This document shows positions 1 to 7,569 of a stretch of 64,000 nt of DNA, piece by piece (within the stretch, counting starts at the first letter, position 1; the number at the start of each line of letters is the position of its first letter). The position numbers and the translations under genes were made by a program. The notes beneath the pieces are model-generated. The model searched no databases, was not told the origin of the DNA, and worked only from the letters and a program-made list of their open reading frames with translations. The stretch is from Natronosporangium hydrolyticum. GTDB taxonomy: Bacteria; Actinomycetota; Actinomycetes; Mycobacteriales; Micromonosporaceae. The stretch covers positions 310,001-374,000 of the forward strand of contig NZ_CP070499.1 in the NCBI RefSeq assembly GCF_016925615.1, in the 5' to 3' direction.

Positions 1-456
1 TTCGCCCGCCGGTTCGCCAGCTGGGTCGGCCAGGGCCGGGCGATCTGGATGTCGACGGCGTTCGGGACCCCGTTCCTGCTGCTGATGCCGTTCGCCGAGG
101 TGGGCTGGCGGCTGTGGTTGGCGGCCGCCGCCAGCGCCGTCGCCGCCGCCGGCGGGGTGATCTACAAGGTGACCCAGGTCAGCTTCCGGCAGGCGCTCAC
201 CCCCGACCACCTGCTGGGGCGGATGAACGCTACCGTCCGGTTCCTGGTGTGGGGGGCGATGCCGGTCGGTGGGCTGCTCGGCGCCGTGCTGGGGGACCGG
301 TTCGGCGCCCGGGTCGCGGTGGGGGTCGCGGTGGTCGGCATGTGTTCGGCGTTCCTGCCGGTGTTCCTGTCCGGGTTGCGGAGCATGCGCACGCTGCCGG
401 TCGAGCCGGTCGGTGTTGACCGGCCGTCACCGGATCCGGATGTTCGCGTAGGCTAA
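1..456 (+). CDS. MFS transporter, C-terminal part (5' truncated by window edge)
   Basis: The reading frame is open from base 1 and stops at 454-456, so only about the last 150 residues of a major facilitator superfamily exporter are present. The segment VTQVSFRQALTPDHLLGRMN, then the RFLVWG stretch and GGLLGAVLG, belong to the actinobacterial MFS family related to enterobactin/macrolide exporters. The same blocks recur almost unchanged in the complete MFS gene at 24621-25889, so the two are paralogues. Several hydrophobic helices are visible. Substrate cannot be told. Family assignment is firm; the N-terminal half is outside the window. Confidence 0.85.
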   Translation, partial: FARRFASWVGQGRAIWMSTAFGTPFLLLMPFAEVGWRLWLAAAASAVAAAGGVIYKVTQVSFRQALTPDHLLGRMNATVRFLVWGAMPVGGLLGAVLGDRFGARVAVGVAVVGMCSAFLPVFLSGLRSMRTLPVEPVGVDRPSPDPDVRVG

Positions 457-465
457 CGAGCCGTT

Positions 466-897
466 ATGGCTGACCGGTCCGATCGTTTCCCCCGCCGCGA
501 CGATGACGGGCGGGTGGTCGGGCTGACCGACCTGCTGGCGTTGACCGCGGCCGGGCTGATCACCTGCTTCGCAGTGGTGCTGCTGGTCGATGCCTCCGGC
601 GCGGCGATCGGGTGGGGCGAGTTCGGCCAGGCGAGCGGCTGGCTGACCTTGGTGCTGCCGGCGTGGCTGTTCATCATTGAGGAGCTGCGGGCCTGGCAGG
701 CGGTGCGGGGCCGGCTGGCGGTGGTGATCTCCGGTGGCCTGGTCGCGATGGCGGTGGGGCTGCTGATCGCCGGAGTGGCCCCCGGGCCACCGCTGATCTC
801 CAGCGGGGTGGGGGCGGCGGCGGCCGCGTTCGCGTACGCGGTCTACTGGTTCTATGGCATCCGGTGGCTGGCTCGCCGGGAAGGGAGTCTGCAATGA
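466..897 (+). CDS. small four-helix membrane protein, unknown function
   Basis: A 143-residue protein with a charged N-terminus (MADRSDRFPRRDDDGR) followed by four hydrophobic segments at roughly residues 22-44, 54-68, 78-99 and 104-125, ending in a basic tail (RWLARREGSLQ). I do not recognise a characterised family. It starts 9 bases after the MFS stop and its TGA overlaps the ATG of the next gene (ATGA), so it is probably translationally coupled to the DUF4229 protein. Such pairs of small membrane proteins are common in actinomycetes and are usually annotated as hypothetical. The reading frame is well supported by GC3 bias and coupling; the function is unknown. Confidence 0.75.
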   Translation: MADRSDRFPRRDDDGRVVGLTDLLALTAAGLITCFAVVLLVDASGAAIGWGEFGQASGWLTLVLPAWLFIIEELRAWQAVRGRLAVVISGGLVAMAVGLLIAGVAPGPPLISSGVGAAAAAFAYAVYWFYGIRWLARREGSLQ

Positions 898-1181
898 GCC
901 CACTGTTGAAGTACACGCTGGGGCGGATCGGGCTGTTCGCGGCGGCGTTCCTGGTGCTCTACCCGATTCCGCAGCTCGACCTGCTGCTGAAGTTGCTGCT
1001 CGCGCTGCTGATCTCGTTCCCGTTGTCGTGGTTCCTGCTGCGCGGCTACCGCGATCAGGTCTCGATGCGGCTGGTCGACAAGCTGGAGCAGCGCAAGGAG
1101 CAGAAGGAGCAGCTGCGGTCGGCGCTGGCGGGCGAGGACGAATCGCCGCCGAGCTCCGACGGTGACCAGCCCAAGCGGTGA
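894..1181 (+). CDS. DUF4229 family small membrane protein
   Basis: A 95-residue protein: MSPLLKYTLGRIGLFAAAF opens a two-helix hairpin (residues about 8-27 and 30-52) followed by a charged cytoplasmic tail rich in Glu, Gln, Lys and Arg (KLEQRKEQKEQLRSAL), probably helical. This matches the actinobacterial DUF4229 architecture. The start is fixed by the ATGA overlap with the upstream membrane gene. Its last codons and stop lie inside a 16-bp tandem repeat shared with the end of the convergent DeoR gene. Function unknown; likely an envelope accessory protein. Confidence 0.75.
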   Translation: MSPLLKYTLGRIGLFAAAFLVLYPIPQLDLLLKLLLALLISFPLSWFLLRGYRDQVSMRLVDKLEQRKEQKEQLRSALAGEDESPPSSDGDQPKR

Positions 1182-1216
1182 CCAGCCCAAGCGGTGACCA
1201 GCTCAGGCGGTGACCA
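1161..1216. repeat. 16-bp tandem repeat across a convergent gene junction
   Basis: The unit GGTGACCAGCCCAAGC occurs at 1161-1176 and 1177-1192, then with two changes at 1193-1208, and decays in a fourth partial copy. The first copy carries the stop of the DUF4229 gene (1179-1181 spans the junction of units) and the third carries the stop of the minus-strand DeoR gene (1203-1205). No hairpin is evident, so it does not look like a terminator. Confidence 0.8.
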
Positions 1217-1988
1217 CCCGGAGGCCAGCAGCGGTGAACCCGGCCACCAGCGTCGGGTCCGCCCCGGCATCGGTCACCAACGTCTCGATCTGATCGGTGG
1301 CGCAGATCTGGGCGAACGCCTGCCCGTCCAGCTTGGAAGAGTCCGCAATGATCGCGACCCGGCGGGCCCGCTGCACCATCAGCCGGTTCATCGCCGCCTC
1401 GCCCTCGTGGTGGGCGGCGGCACCCAACCCGACGTTGATCGCGTCGACGCCGAGCAGCACCAGGTCGAGGTTCACCTCCGCCAGCAGCGCCGCCCCGAGC
1501 GGTCCCACCAGCTCGTACGACTGCGGCCGCACCACGCCACCGGCGACCACCACCTTCATCCGGGAACCCACCAGCAGCTCGTTGGCGATGTTCAGGGCGT
1601 TGGTGACCACGGTGAGCTGGACCCCGCCGCGGTCGCTGGTGAGTTCCGGCCGTGCCGCGAGCGCCCGGGCGACCTCGGTGGTGGTGGTGCCGCCGTTCAA
1701 CCCCACCACCATGCCGGGTGAGACCAGGGCGGCGGCGGCCTCGCCGATCCGCCGTTTCTCACTGGAGTGCCGGGCGGTCTTGTAGCGCAGCGGCAGGTCG
1801 TAGGCGACGCCGTTGGCCGCTGCCCCACCCCGGGTCCTCGTGATCAACTGTTGTTCGGCGAGCTGCTCGAAGTCCCGGCGGATGGTCGCCTCGGAGACCC
1901 GCAGCGCCTCCGCCGCCTCCGCCACCGTCAGCTGCCCGCGCTGCGACAACAACTCCACCAGCGCGTTCCAGCGCGCGTACCGGTCCAC
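1203..1988 (-). CDS. DeoR/GlpR-family transcriptional regulator
   Basis: About 261 residues from the GTG at 1988. The N-terminal winged helix (RWNALVELLSQRGQLTVAEA, then LRVSEATIRRDFEQL) is the DeoR signature, followed by the sugar-isomerase-like DeoRC domain with GLNGGTTTTEVARAL, VVTNALNIANEL, GVDAI and IADSSKLDG. DeoR proteins sense phosphorylated sugars and repress catabolic operons. A longer in-frame start at 2051 exists, but it would run into the btuD gene ending at 1996 and adds residues that do not look like family sequence. No sugar operon lies beside it, so the target is not evident here. Confidence 0.85.
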   Translation of the reverse strand: MDRYARWNALVELLSQRGQLTVAEAAEALRVSEATIRRDFEQLAEQQLITRTRGGAAANGVAYDLPLRYKTARHSSEKRRIGEAAAALVSPGMVVGLNGGTTTTEVARALAARPELTSDRGGVQLTVVTNALNIANELLVGSRMKVVVAGGVVRPQSYELVGPLGAALLAEVNLDLVLLGVDAINVGLGAAAHHEGEAAMNRLMVQRARRVAIIADSSKLDGQAFAQICATDQIETLVTDAGADPTLVAGFTAAGLRVVTA

Positions 1989-1995
1989 CCTGCCA

Positions 1996-2790
1996 TCATC
2001 CCGGGGGCGGGCCGGCGACGCGGACCGGCACCACGAGTGGACCGTGTTCACCCGGAAGGACCCGGACCCGGGCGCGGTAGTGCGTCGCCAGCAGCTGCTC
2101 GGTCAGCACCGAGCCGGGTGGCCCGTCCGCCGCCACCAGCCCCTCGGCGAGCAGGACTAGCCGGTCGGCGTACTCCCCTGCGATCGAGAGGTCGTGCATG
2201 GTCGCGACCACCGTGAGCCCGTCGCGTCGCCGCAGCTCATCCACTAACTCCAGGACATCCTGCTGGTGGCCGATGTCGAGGGCGCTGGTGGGCTCGTCGA
2301 GCAGCAGCACCGTCGGCTCCTGCGCCAGCGCCCGGGCGAGGAAGACCCGCTGCCGTTCACCGCCGGAGAGGGTGGCCAGCGGCCGGCCGGCGAAACCGGC
2401 CAGGTCCAGCCGGTCGAGGACCGCATGGGCAGCGGCCACATCCGTGGCCGATTCGCTGCCCAACATCGGGATGTACGGGGTCCGGCCGAGTAGCACATAG
2501 TCGAGCACCTGCATGCCGGGCGGCACCACCGGGCTCTGCGCCACCGTGGCGACCAACTGGGCCCGCCGGCGGCGTGACAGCGCTCCGAGTTCGGTGCCGG
2601 CGAGCCGGATCGCCCCGGTGTACGGGGTGAGGCCGCTGATCGCGCGCAACAGTGTGGACTTCCCGGCACCGTTCGGGCCGATCACGGTGACCCATTCACC
2701 GGCCGCCACGGTAAGGTCCACGCCGTGCAGGATCGGCGTCTTCTCCAACGCCACCCGCAGGTCGGCGATGTCGACGGCGGCGGCGCTCAC
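1996..2790 (-). CDS. btuD: ABC transporter ATP-binding protein, vitamin B12/iron-complex type
   Basis: 264 residues. Walker A GPNGAGKST at 38-46, signature LSGGERQR at 141-148, Walker B VLLLDEP at 161-167 and switch histidine in TMHDLS near 199 are all intact, so it should be an active ATPase. It is the FecE/BtuD type. The GTG start at 2790 overlaps the TGA of the permease gene (GTGA), which fixes the start and shows coupling. It is the third gene of a minus-strand operon, binding protein - permease - ATPase, behind a cobalamin riboswitch; the riboswitch is the main reason for preferring B12 over siderophore or haem as substrate. Confidence 0.9.
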   Translation of the reverse strand: MSAAAVDIADLRVALEKTPILHGVDLTVAAGEWVTVIGPNGAGKSTLLRAISGLTPYTGAIRLAGTELGALSRRRRAQLVATVAQSPVVPPGMQVLDYVLLGRTPYIPMLGSESATDVAAAHAVLDRLDLAGFAGRPLATLSGGERQRVFLARALAQEPTVLLLDEPTSALDIGHQQDVLELVDELRRRDGLTVVATMHDLSIAGEYADRLVLLAEGLVAADGPPGSVLTEQLLATHYRARVRVLPGEHGPLVVPVRVAGPPPG

Positions 2791-3872
2791 ACCGACACCC
2801 GCCGGGTGGTGCGCAGGACCAGGATGAAGAACGGCGCGCCGAGGAACGCGGTCACCACCCCGATCGGGATCTCCCGGGGGGCGTCCACGGTCCGGGCGGC
2901 CAGGTCGGCCAGCGCCAGGAACGCCCCGCCGAACAGCATCGACAGCGGCAGGATCAACCGGTACGAGGAGCCGACGAGCAGCCGGACGATGTGCGGCACG
3001 ATGATCCCGACGAAGCCGATCAGCCCGGAGACCGAGACCGCCGCGGCGGTGCCGAGCGAGGCGGCGGCGAGCAGGATGTAGCGGGTGGCCTGCGGGTGCA
3101 GCCCGAGCCCGGCGGCCTCGTCGTCGCCGACCGACAGCACGTCGAGCTCCCGGCGCAGCAGCAGGATGACGATCGTCACCAGCACCGCGTACGGCAGCAG
3201 CAGCCGCACGTCGTGCCAGGTGGCGCCGGCGAGCCGGCCGAGCAGCCAGGAGTAGACCTCCCGGATCACGTCGATGTGGCGCTGCAACAGATAGGTCTGG
3301 AGCGCGGCGAGGAAGGCGGAGACGGCCACCCCGGCCAGGATCAGGGTCGCGGGTGACCGGTCCCGCCCTCCGGCCACCCCTAACAGGTAGGTCAACGCCA
3401 CGGCGCCGAGCGCCCCGACGAAGGCCGCGAGCGGGACGGTGACCGGCAGATTGCCGGTGGTGGTGGCGCCGCGGAGGGCCACCACCATGGTGACGCCGAG
3501 GCCGGCGCCGGCGGCGACCCCGAGCAGGTACGGTTCGGCCAACGGGTTGCGGAACGCCCCCTGGTAGGCGCCGCCGGAGAGCGCCAGCATCGCTCCGACC
3601 AGCAGGCCGAGGACGACCCGGGGCATCCGGATCTGGGTGACGATGGCGGCTTCCCGCTCGTTGAGTCCAGACTCGACAGAGATGCCGGGGAGGGTGTTGA
3701 GCACTTCGAGCGCCACCCCCACCGGCGGTAGCCGGACGGCGCCGAAGGCGAGCCCGGCGACCGCCGCGACCAGCACGGCGGCGAGCCCGGCCAGGGTCCA
3801 CCACAGCAGTCGCAGCGGTCGGTTGGGGGAAGCTGCCCCGGCCGTTGCCGGGGCAGCTTCGGGCGGCGGCAC
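2787..3872 (-). CDS. btuC: ABC transporter permease, FecCD/BtuC family
   Basis: 361 residues with about ten hydrophobic segments. Family blocks include RMPRVVLGLLVGAMLALSGG, QGAFRNPLAEPYLLGVAAGA, a VYSWLLGRL stretch, GDDEAAGLGL and, near the C-terminus, SGLIGFVGIIVPHIVRLLVG, the coupling region that contacts the ATPase. The GTG start at 3872 shares its first G with the TAG stop of the binding-protein gene, so the three genes are tightly coupled. A much longer open frame upstream is antisense noise over the binding-protein gene. It forms the membrane channel of the importer; B12 is inferred from the riboswitch. Confidence 0.9.
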   Translation of the reverse strand: MPPPEAAPATAGAASPNRPLRLLWWTLAGLAAVLVAAVAGLAFGAVRLPPVGVALEVLNTLPGISVESGLNEREAAIVTQIRMPRVVLGLLVGAMLALSGGAYQGAFRNPLAEPYLLGVAAGAGLGVTMVVALRGATTTGNLPVTVPLAAFVGALGAVALTYLLGVAGGRDRSPATLILAGVAVSAFLAALQTYLLQRHIDVIREVYSWLLGRLAGATWHDVRLLLPYAVLVTIVILLLRRELDVLSVGDDEAAGLGLHPQATRYILLAAASLGTAAAVSVSGLIGFVGIIVPHIVRLLVGSSYRLILPLSMLFGGAFLALADLAARTVDAPREIPIGVVTAFLGAPFFILVLRTTRRVSV

Positions 3873-4771
3873 TACGGCACCTGGGTCACCGCGTCGACCA
3901 CGGTCTCCAGCAGGTCCACGATCCGCGGCCCCCAGCGGGACGCGATGTCGCTGTCCAGTTCGACGATCTGCCCGGCCTGGACCGCCTCGATGTCTGCCCA
4001 ACCATCCCGCTGCGTCACCACGTCCGCGTCCACTCCGTACGCGGTGTTCGCGAGGAAGATCAGGTCGGGGTTGGCGTCGACGATCGACTCCACCCCGAGT
4101 TGGGTCACCGCCGCCTCGTCGTCGGCTATGTTCTCCAGCTGAGCCATGCTGAGCAGCTCGCCTACCCAACTGTGCGAGGTGTAGGTGTACCGCTCGGAAT
4201 CGATCTCGAAGTAATACGTCAGGGGCTCGTCGCGGGGCGGCACTTGAGACACCAGTTCAGCTAGGTCATCGGACATCCGGTCGACCAGCTCGGTCGCCTG
4301 GTCGATGTGGCCGGTGAGTAGTCCGACATCGGTGATCTGTTCAAAGATGCCCCCGATGGACTGTTCGTCGTCTGGGACGAGGTAGGTCGGGACCCCGATC
4401 GCATCCAGCCCGTCACTGAGCCCATCTGGGTCGTAGGAGATCAGGACGAGGTCAGGGTCGTAGGACGCGATCGCCTCGACATTGGGGGTAAATCCGGAGA
4501 GGTCCGTTGTGGGTGCTTCCGGGGGGTAGGTGGAAAACTCGTCGACCGCAACTACCTGATCGCCGGCGTCGATCGCGAACAGGATCTCGGTCACCGCAGG
4601 GGCGAGGGAGATGATACGGGTGGGTTGTTCGTCAAGCGTGAGGTCACCCAGAGTGATCGGGAAGTTCTCGTTCTCCGGGGGTGGGGAGTCGTCGGGTTCG
4701 GATTCAGCTCCACAGCCGGCTAGCAACAGCCCGGTCGTCGCAGAGAGCGCCAGTAGTGGCTTGAATCGCAT
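3872..4771 (-). CDS. btuF: B12-type ABC transporter substrate-binding lipoprotein
   Basis: 299 residues. A lipoprotein signal with lipobox LLLAGC puts the acylated cysteine at residue 20, followed by an acidic/Pro linker. The mature part is a class III (BtuF/FhuD-type) binding protein: PTRIISLAPAVTEILFAI, DEFSTYP, PNVEAIASYDPDLVLISYD and NPDLIFLAN. A good AGGAGG ribosome site lies 5-6 bases upstream of the ATG at 4771. The gene is first in the operon and lies directly behind a cobalamin riboswitch, which supports capture of cobalamin or a precursor corrinoid. An iron-siderophore role is the alternative. Confidence 0.88.
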   Translation of the reverse strand: MRFKPLLALSATTGLLLAGCGAESEPDDSPPPENENFPITLGDLTLDEQPTRIISLAPAVTEILFAIDAGDQVVAVDEFSTYPPEAPTTDLSGFTPNVEAIASYDPDLVLISYDPDGLSDGLDAIGVPTYLVPDDEQSIGGIFEQITDVGLLTGHIDQATELVDRMSDDLAELVSQVPPRDEPLTYYFEIDSERYTYTSHSWVGELLSMAQLENIADDEAAVTQLGVESIVDANPDLIFLANTAYGVDADVVTQRDGWADIEAVQAGQIVELDSDIASRWGPRIVDLLETVVDAVTQVP

Positions 4772-4784
4772 CGTTCCTCCTGTC

Positions 4785-4975
4785 GGTCGAGGCAGGGCCT
4801 CTGTCGACGGGAGGCCGAGGTAGCGATCCGGCCCGTCGCGAGGCGCCCTTCCTCGAGAGCGCTGGTCCGCGGCCACTACCGCAGGCGACCTGGCTTCACC
4901 CTGACGGGCGTCACAGTTGCGGGACAGCGCCGGAGTCGCACCGGCTTCGCTGCGTAGCGGCCGCTCTGACCCTAG
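4785..4975 (-). promoter_or_regulatory. cobalamin riboswitch upstream of btuFCD
   Basis: Read on the minus strand the leader contains GAAGCCGGTGCGACTCCGGC, then GCTGTCCCGCAACTGTGA, then GTCAGGGTGAAGCCAGG followed by TCGCCTGCGG. These are the conserved core and the B12 box of cobalamin riboswitches in the right order. Downstream, a GC-rich hairpin region just before the AGGAGG site could be the expression platform. Expected effect: adenosylcobalamin binding shuts the importer down. Limits are approximate because the outer stem was judged by eye. Confidence 0.88.
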
Positions 4976-5002
4976 CCCAGCGCGCCAGGAGGACAAAAAC
5001 GC

Positions 5003-5062
5003 GTGATCTTGAAAATAATGTATACTTTTTGCAAAGGTCCATACGTAAAAAGGATACTTTTT
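5003..5062 (+). promoter_or_regulatory. AT-rich promoter/operator with repeated ATACTTTTT motif
   Basis: An island of A/T sequence in otherwise very GC-rich DNA. The motif GTATACTTTTT at 5020-5030 is mirrored by AAAAAGGATAC at 5046-5056 and repeated directly as GATACTTTTT at 5053-5062, giving three alternating half-sites. An AAAAAGGA ribosome-site-like stretch precedes the ATG at 5063. The island probably holds the promoter and an operator of the DUF4143 ATPase. An in-frame GTG at 5003 is a possible but less likely start. Confidence 0.55.
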
Positions 5063-6469
5063 ATGAAGGCTGGATCCATACAGCTCCAGTTGGCCGCTAC
5101 CAACCCGTGGTGGCGCTCTGCGGGCTGGGTCGAGGGTGATCTACAGCTCCAAGAGGCTGCCACGGCGCCCTTCCGCTACCGGTCGGGCGCGTTGCGGGAT
5201 CTGCAGGTTGGCGGGCTCTATCTGCTCCGTGGGCCGCGTCGTGCCGGGAAGAGTACTGAGATCAAGCATGCGATAGCGGATCTCATCGAGGCTGGAGTCG
5301 AGCCCCGACGGATCGTGCACGCGCCCGTGGACGGATGGCGGGCCAGCGACCTCCGTACCTTGATCACGAGCGCGGCGGACACCTTCTTGAGTGGGGTGAT
5401 CGAGCCGAGGTACTGGTTCCTCGACGAGATCAGCAGCGTGTCGGGAGACTGGCCTAACGCCCTCAAGTACTTGCGGGACAACGATCCGACATTCGCCCGC
5501 GACACCGTCGTGCTGACCGGCTCTTCTGCCGCGCGACTGCACGAGGTCCGGAAGGCGTTGGCGGGTCGACGCGGTGAGGTGACTCGTACCGACCGGACGC
5601 TGTTGCCGATGCGATTCGGTGACTTCGTCGCGGCCGCTGGGGTGAGCCTTCCGGCGGTCACGGCACTGCCCGCGGCGGGGCTGCGGGACCCGATTGCTCG
5701 CGCCCAGGTCGACCAGTTGTTGCCTTTCTTGCCCGAATTGGTCCGGTTGTGGGAGAGCTATCTACGGGTCGGCGGGTTTCCCCAGGCGGTGCGTGCGTGG
5801 CGCCAGACCGGGGACGTTGCCGCTCCGCTCGTGGATGCGCTGTGGGACGTGGTGTACGGAGACGCGATCGAACGAGCCAGATTCTCCGCCCCGCAGGCAG
5901 CTCTCCTGCTGGACCGCCTCGCTCGTGGTATCGGGTCGCCCGTGAACGTGGCGGACCTGGCGCGGGACCTGGATTCAGCGCACGGCACCGTCAGACAACG
6001 GCTGGCCGATCTCGCAGAGAGCTTCTTGACCTGGCCGTGTCATCTTGAGCACCAGCTTGCGCCGAAGCTGTCGGCACAGTCGAAGTGGTACTTCGTCGAT
6101 CCGCTCTTGGCGCGGCTGGCCGGCCTCCGGGGGTACGGCACCGAGCCGGACCATACGCAGCTCGCGGAGCAACAGGTCGGGTTGGCGCTGCTGCGCAGTG
6201 CCGATACTGCGGGGTTGGGTGACCCGGCCGACCACGACGCCGTGCTCTACCACCGCAGCAGCACCCGCACTGAGATCGATTTTGTGGGGAGGGGGCTGGG
6301 TGGGGTGGCGATCGAGAGTAAGTACGCCGACTCGGCGGTCGGGCGGGACGCCCAGACGCTCGCCGCCTCCCGGTGGTCGGGGGTGATCACCAGTCGGTCG
6401 GTGACCCGCTTCGGTGACGAGGTTGATGTCCTGCCGGCCCCCATGGTGGTGCTGTTGCTCGGCGGTTGA
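5063..6469 (+). CDS. ATP-binding protein, AAA_14/DUF4143 family
   Basis: 468 residues from the ATG at 5063. An AAA_14 ATPase domain comes first: Walker A GPRRAGKST at 57-65, Walker B YWFLDEIS, sensor-like VVLTGSSAARL. A DUF4143 domain follows, with the PMRFGDF stretch, the LRVGGFPQAV block and a winged-helix-like segment SPVNVADLARDLDSAHGTVR. The C-terminal end has the nuclease-like pattern TEIDFVGRGLGGVAIESKY, matching the PD-(D/E)xK-like tail often found in this family. Members are scattered, mobile and mostly uncharacterised. The AT-rich promoter differs from its neighbours and suggests acquisition by transfer. It stands alone, not in an operon. Confidence 0.85.
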   Translation: MKAGSIQLQLAATNPWWRSAGWVEGDLQLQEAATAPFRYRSGALRDLQVGGLYLLRGPRRAGKSTEIKHAIADLIEAGVEPRRIVHAPVDGWRASDLRTLITSAADTFLSGVIEPRYWFLDEISSVSGDWPNALKYLRDNDPTFARDTVVLTGSSAARLHEVRKALAGRRGEVTRTDRTLLPMRFGDFVAAAGVSLPAVTALPAAGLRDPIARAQVDQLLPFLPELVRLWESYLRVGGFPQAVRAWRQTGDVAAPLVDALWDVVYGDAIERARFSAPQAALLLDRLARGIGSPVNVADLARDLDSAHGTVRQRLADLAESFLTWPCHLEHQLAPKLSAQSKWYFVDPLLARLAGLRGYGTEPDHTQLAEQQVGLALLRSADTAGLGDPADHDAVLYHRSSTRTEIDFVGRGLGGVAIESKYADSAVGRDAQTLAASRWSGVITSRSVTRFGDEVDVLPAPMVVLLLGG

Positions 6470-6508
6470 TCCGCGGTCCGGTCGGCGGCAGCTGGCTGAA
6501 CGGGTGAC

Positions 6509-6536
6509 GCATACTCGTTATGCATACCGAGTATGC
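6509..6536. promoter_or_regulatory. near-perfect palindromic operator before ABC-2 exporter genes
   Basis: Arms GCATACTCG (6509-6517) and CGAGTATGC (6528-6536) are exact inverted copies, and the centre contains TATGCATA, itself a palindrome. Over 6511-6534 only one symmetric pair breaks the dyad. It sits 38 bases upstream of the ATP-binding gene at 6574 and is the size expected for a dimeric PadR, GntR or TetR-type repressor. No such regulator lies next to it. Confidence 0.65.
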
Positions 6537-6573
6537 TTCCCTCGTTGTTGCCACACCACCGGGAAGGACCCTC

Positions 6574-7569
6574 ATGACCGCCGTGATCGAGATACGCGGC
6601 CTGCAGAAGACCTATCGGCGCTGGCGAGGCTCAGCCCATCACGCCGTGGCCGGGTTCGACATGACCGTCGAGGCCGGTGAAGTCCACGGCTTCCTGGGGC
6701 CGAACGGCTCCGGCAAGACCACCACGCTGCGTACCCTGCTGGGCCTGATCGCCGCCGACGGCGGCGAACTGCGGCTGCTCGGCCGGCCAGTGCCGGGCGC
6801 GTTGCCCGAGGTGGCGCGAGAGGTCGGGGCGATCGTCGAGAGCCCGAACTTCTTCGGCAACTTCACCGCCCACGACACCCTCTCGTTGCTCGCCACCGCC
6901 GGCGACGTCCCGCAGTCGCGGGTGCCGGAGGTGGTGGAGCTGGTCGGGCTGACCGGCCGGGAAGGCGACCGGGTCAAGACCTACTCGCTCGGCATGAAGC
7001 AGCGGCTCGCCGTCGCCTCTGCGCTGCTCAAGCAGCCGAAGCTGCTGATCCTCGACGAGCCCGCGAACGGGCTCGACCCGGCCGGGATCCGGGAGATGCG
7101 CGACCTGCTGCGCAACCTCGCCGCCAACGGGATGACGGTGCTGCTCTCCAGCCACATCCTCGGCGAGGTGCAGCAGATCTGTGACTCGGTCACGATCATC
7201 GCCAACGGGCGGCGGGTCGCCGCCGGGCCGGTCTCGGACGTGCTGGCCGAGCACGCCACCGCCGAGGTACGCGTCCGCACCGAGTCGATCGAGCAGCACC
7301 AGGCAGCCGCCGACATTCTGCGGCAGGCCGGGGCGTCGGTCACCCTCGCCGCCGACCACCTGCTGGTGCACGCGGTCGAGCGGCCGGCCTGGATCACCCG
7401 CACGCTGGCCCTACACGAGGTGTACGTCGCCGAGTTGGCCCCGATCACCGTCGACCTGGAGTCGGTGTTCCTGGAGCTCACCGGGGTGGGCGCGGAGGGC
7501 CGGCCCCGAAACGTCGACCAGCCGGCGCCGGCCGTCGCGGTTGCCGCTACCACCGAAGGGGTGAACTGA
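6574..7569 (+). CDS. ABC transporter ATP-binding protein (ABC-2 exporter type)
   Basis: 331 residues starting at the ATG behind GGGAAGGA. Walker A GPNGSGKTT at 42-50, the signature region YSLGMKQRLAVASALL (the GMKQR variant usual in drug and lantibiotic exporters), Walker B LLILDEPANGLDP and H-loop SSHILGEV are intact. A C-terminal accessory segment of about 100 residues follows, typical of BcrA/CcmA-like proteins. The stop overlaps the ATG of the permease (TGATG). It should energise export by the ABC-2 permease downstream; substrate unknown. Probably controlled by the palindrome at 6509-6536. Confidence 0.9.
   Translation: MTAVIEIRGLQKTYRRWRGSAHHAVAGFDMTVEAGEVHGFLGPNGSGKTTTLRTLLGLIAADGGELRLLGRPVPGALPEVAREVGAIVESPNFFGNFTAHDTLSLLATAGDVPQSRVPEVVELVGLTGREGDRVKTYSLGMKQRLAVASALLKQPKLLILDEPANGLDPAGIREMRDLLRNLAANGMTVLLSSHILGEVQQICDSVTIIANGRRVAAGPVSDVLAEHATAEVRVRTESIEQHQAAADILRQAGASVTLAADHLLVHAVERPAWITRTLALHEVYVAELAPITVDLESVFLELTGVGAEGRPRNVDQPAPAVAVAATTEGVN

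Noticed and set aside
3873..4169. N-terminal extension of the B12 permease up to 4169
   Set aside because: Overlaps the binding-protein gene in another frame and is rich in Arg/Gly; the GTG at 3872 is coupled to the upstream stop.
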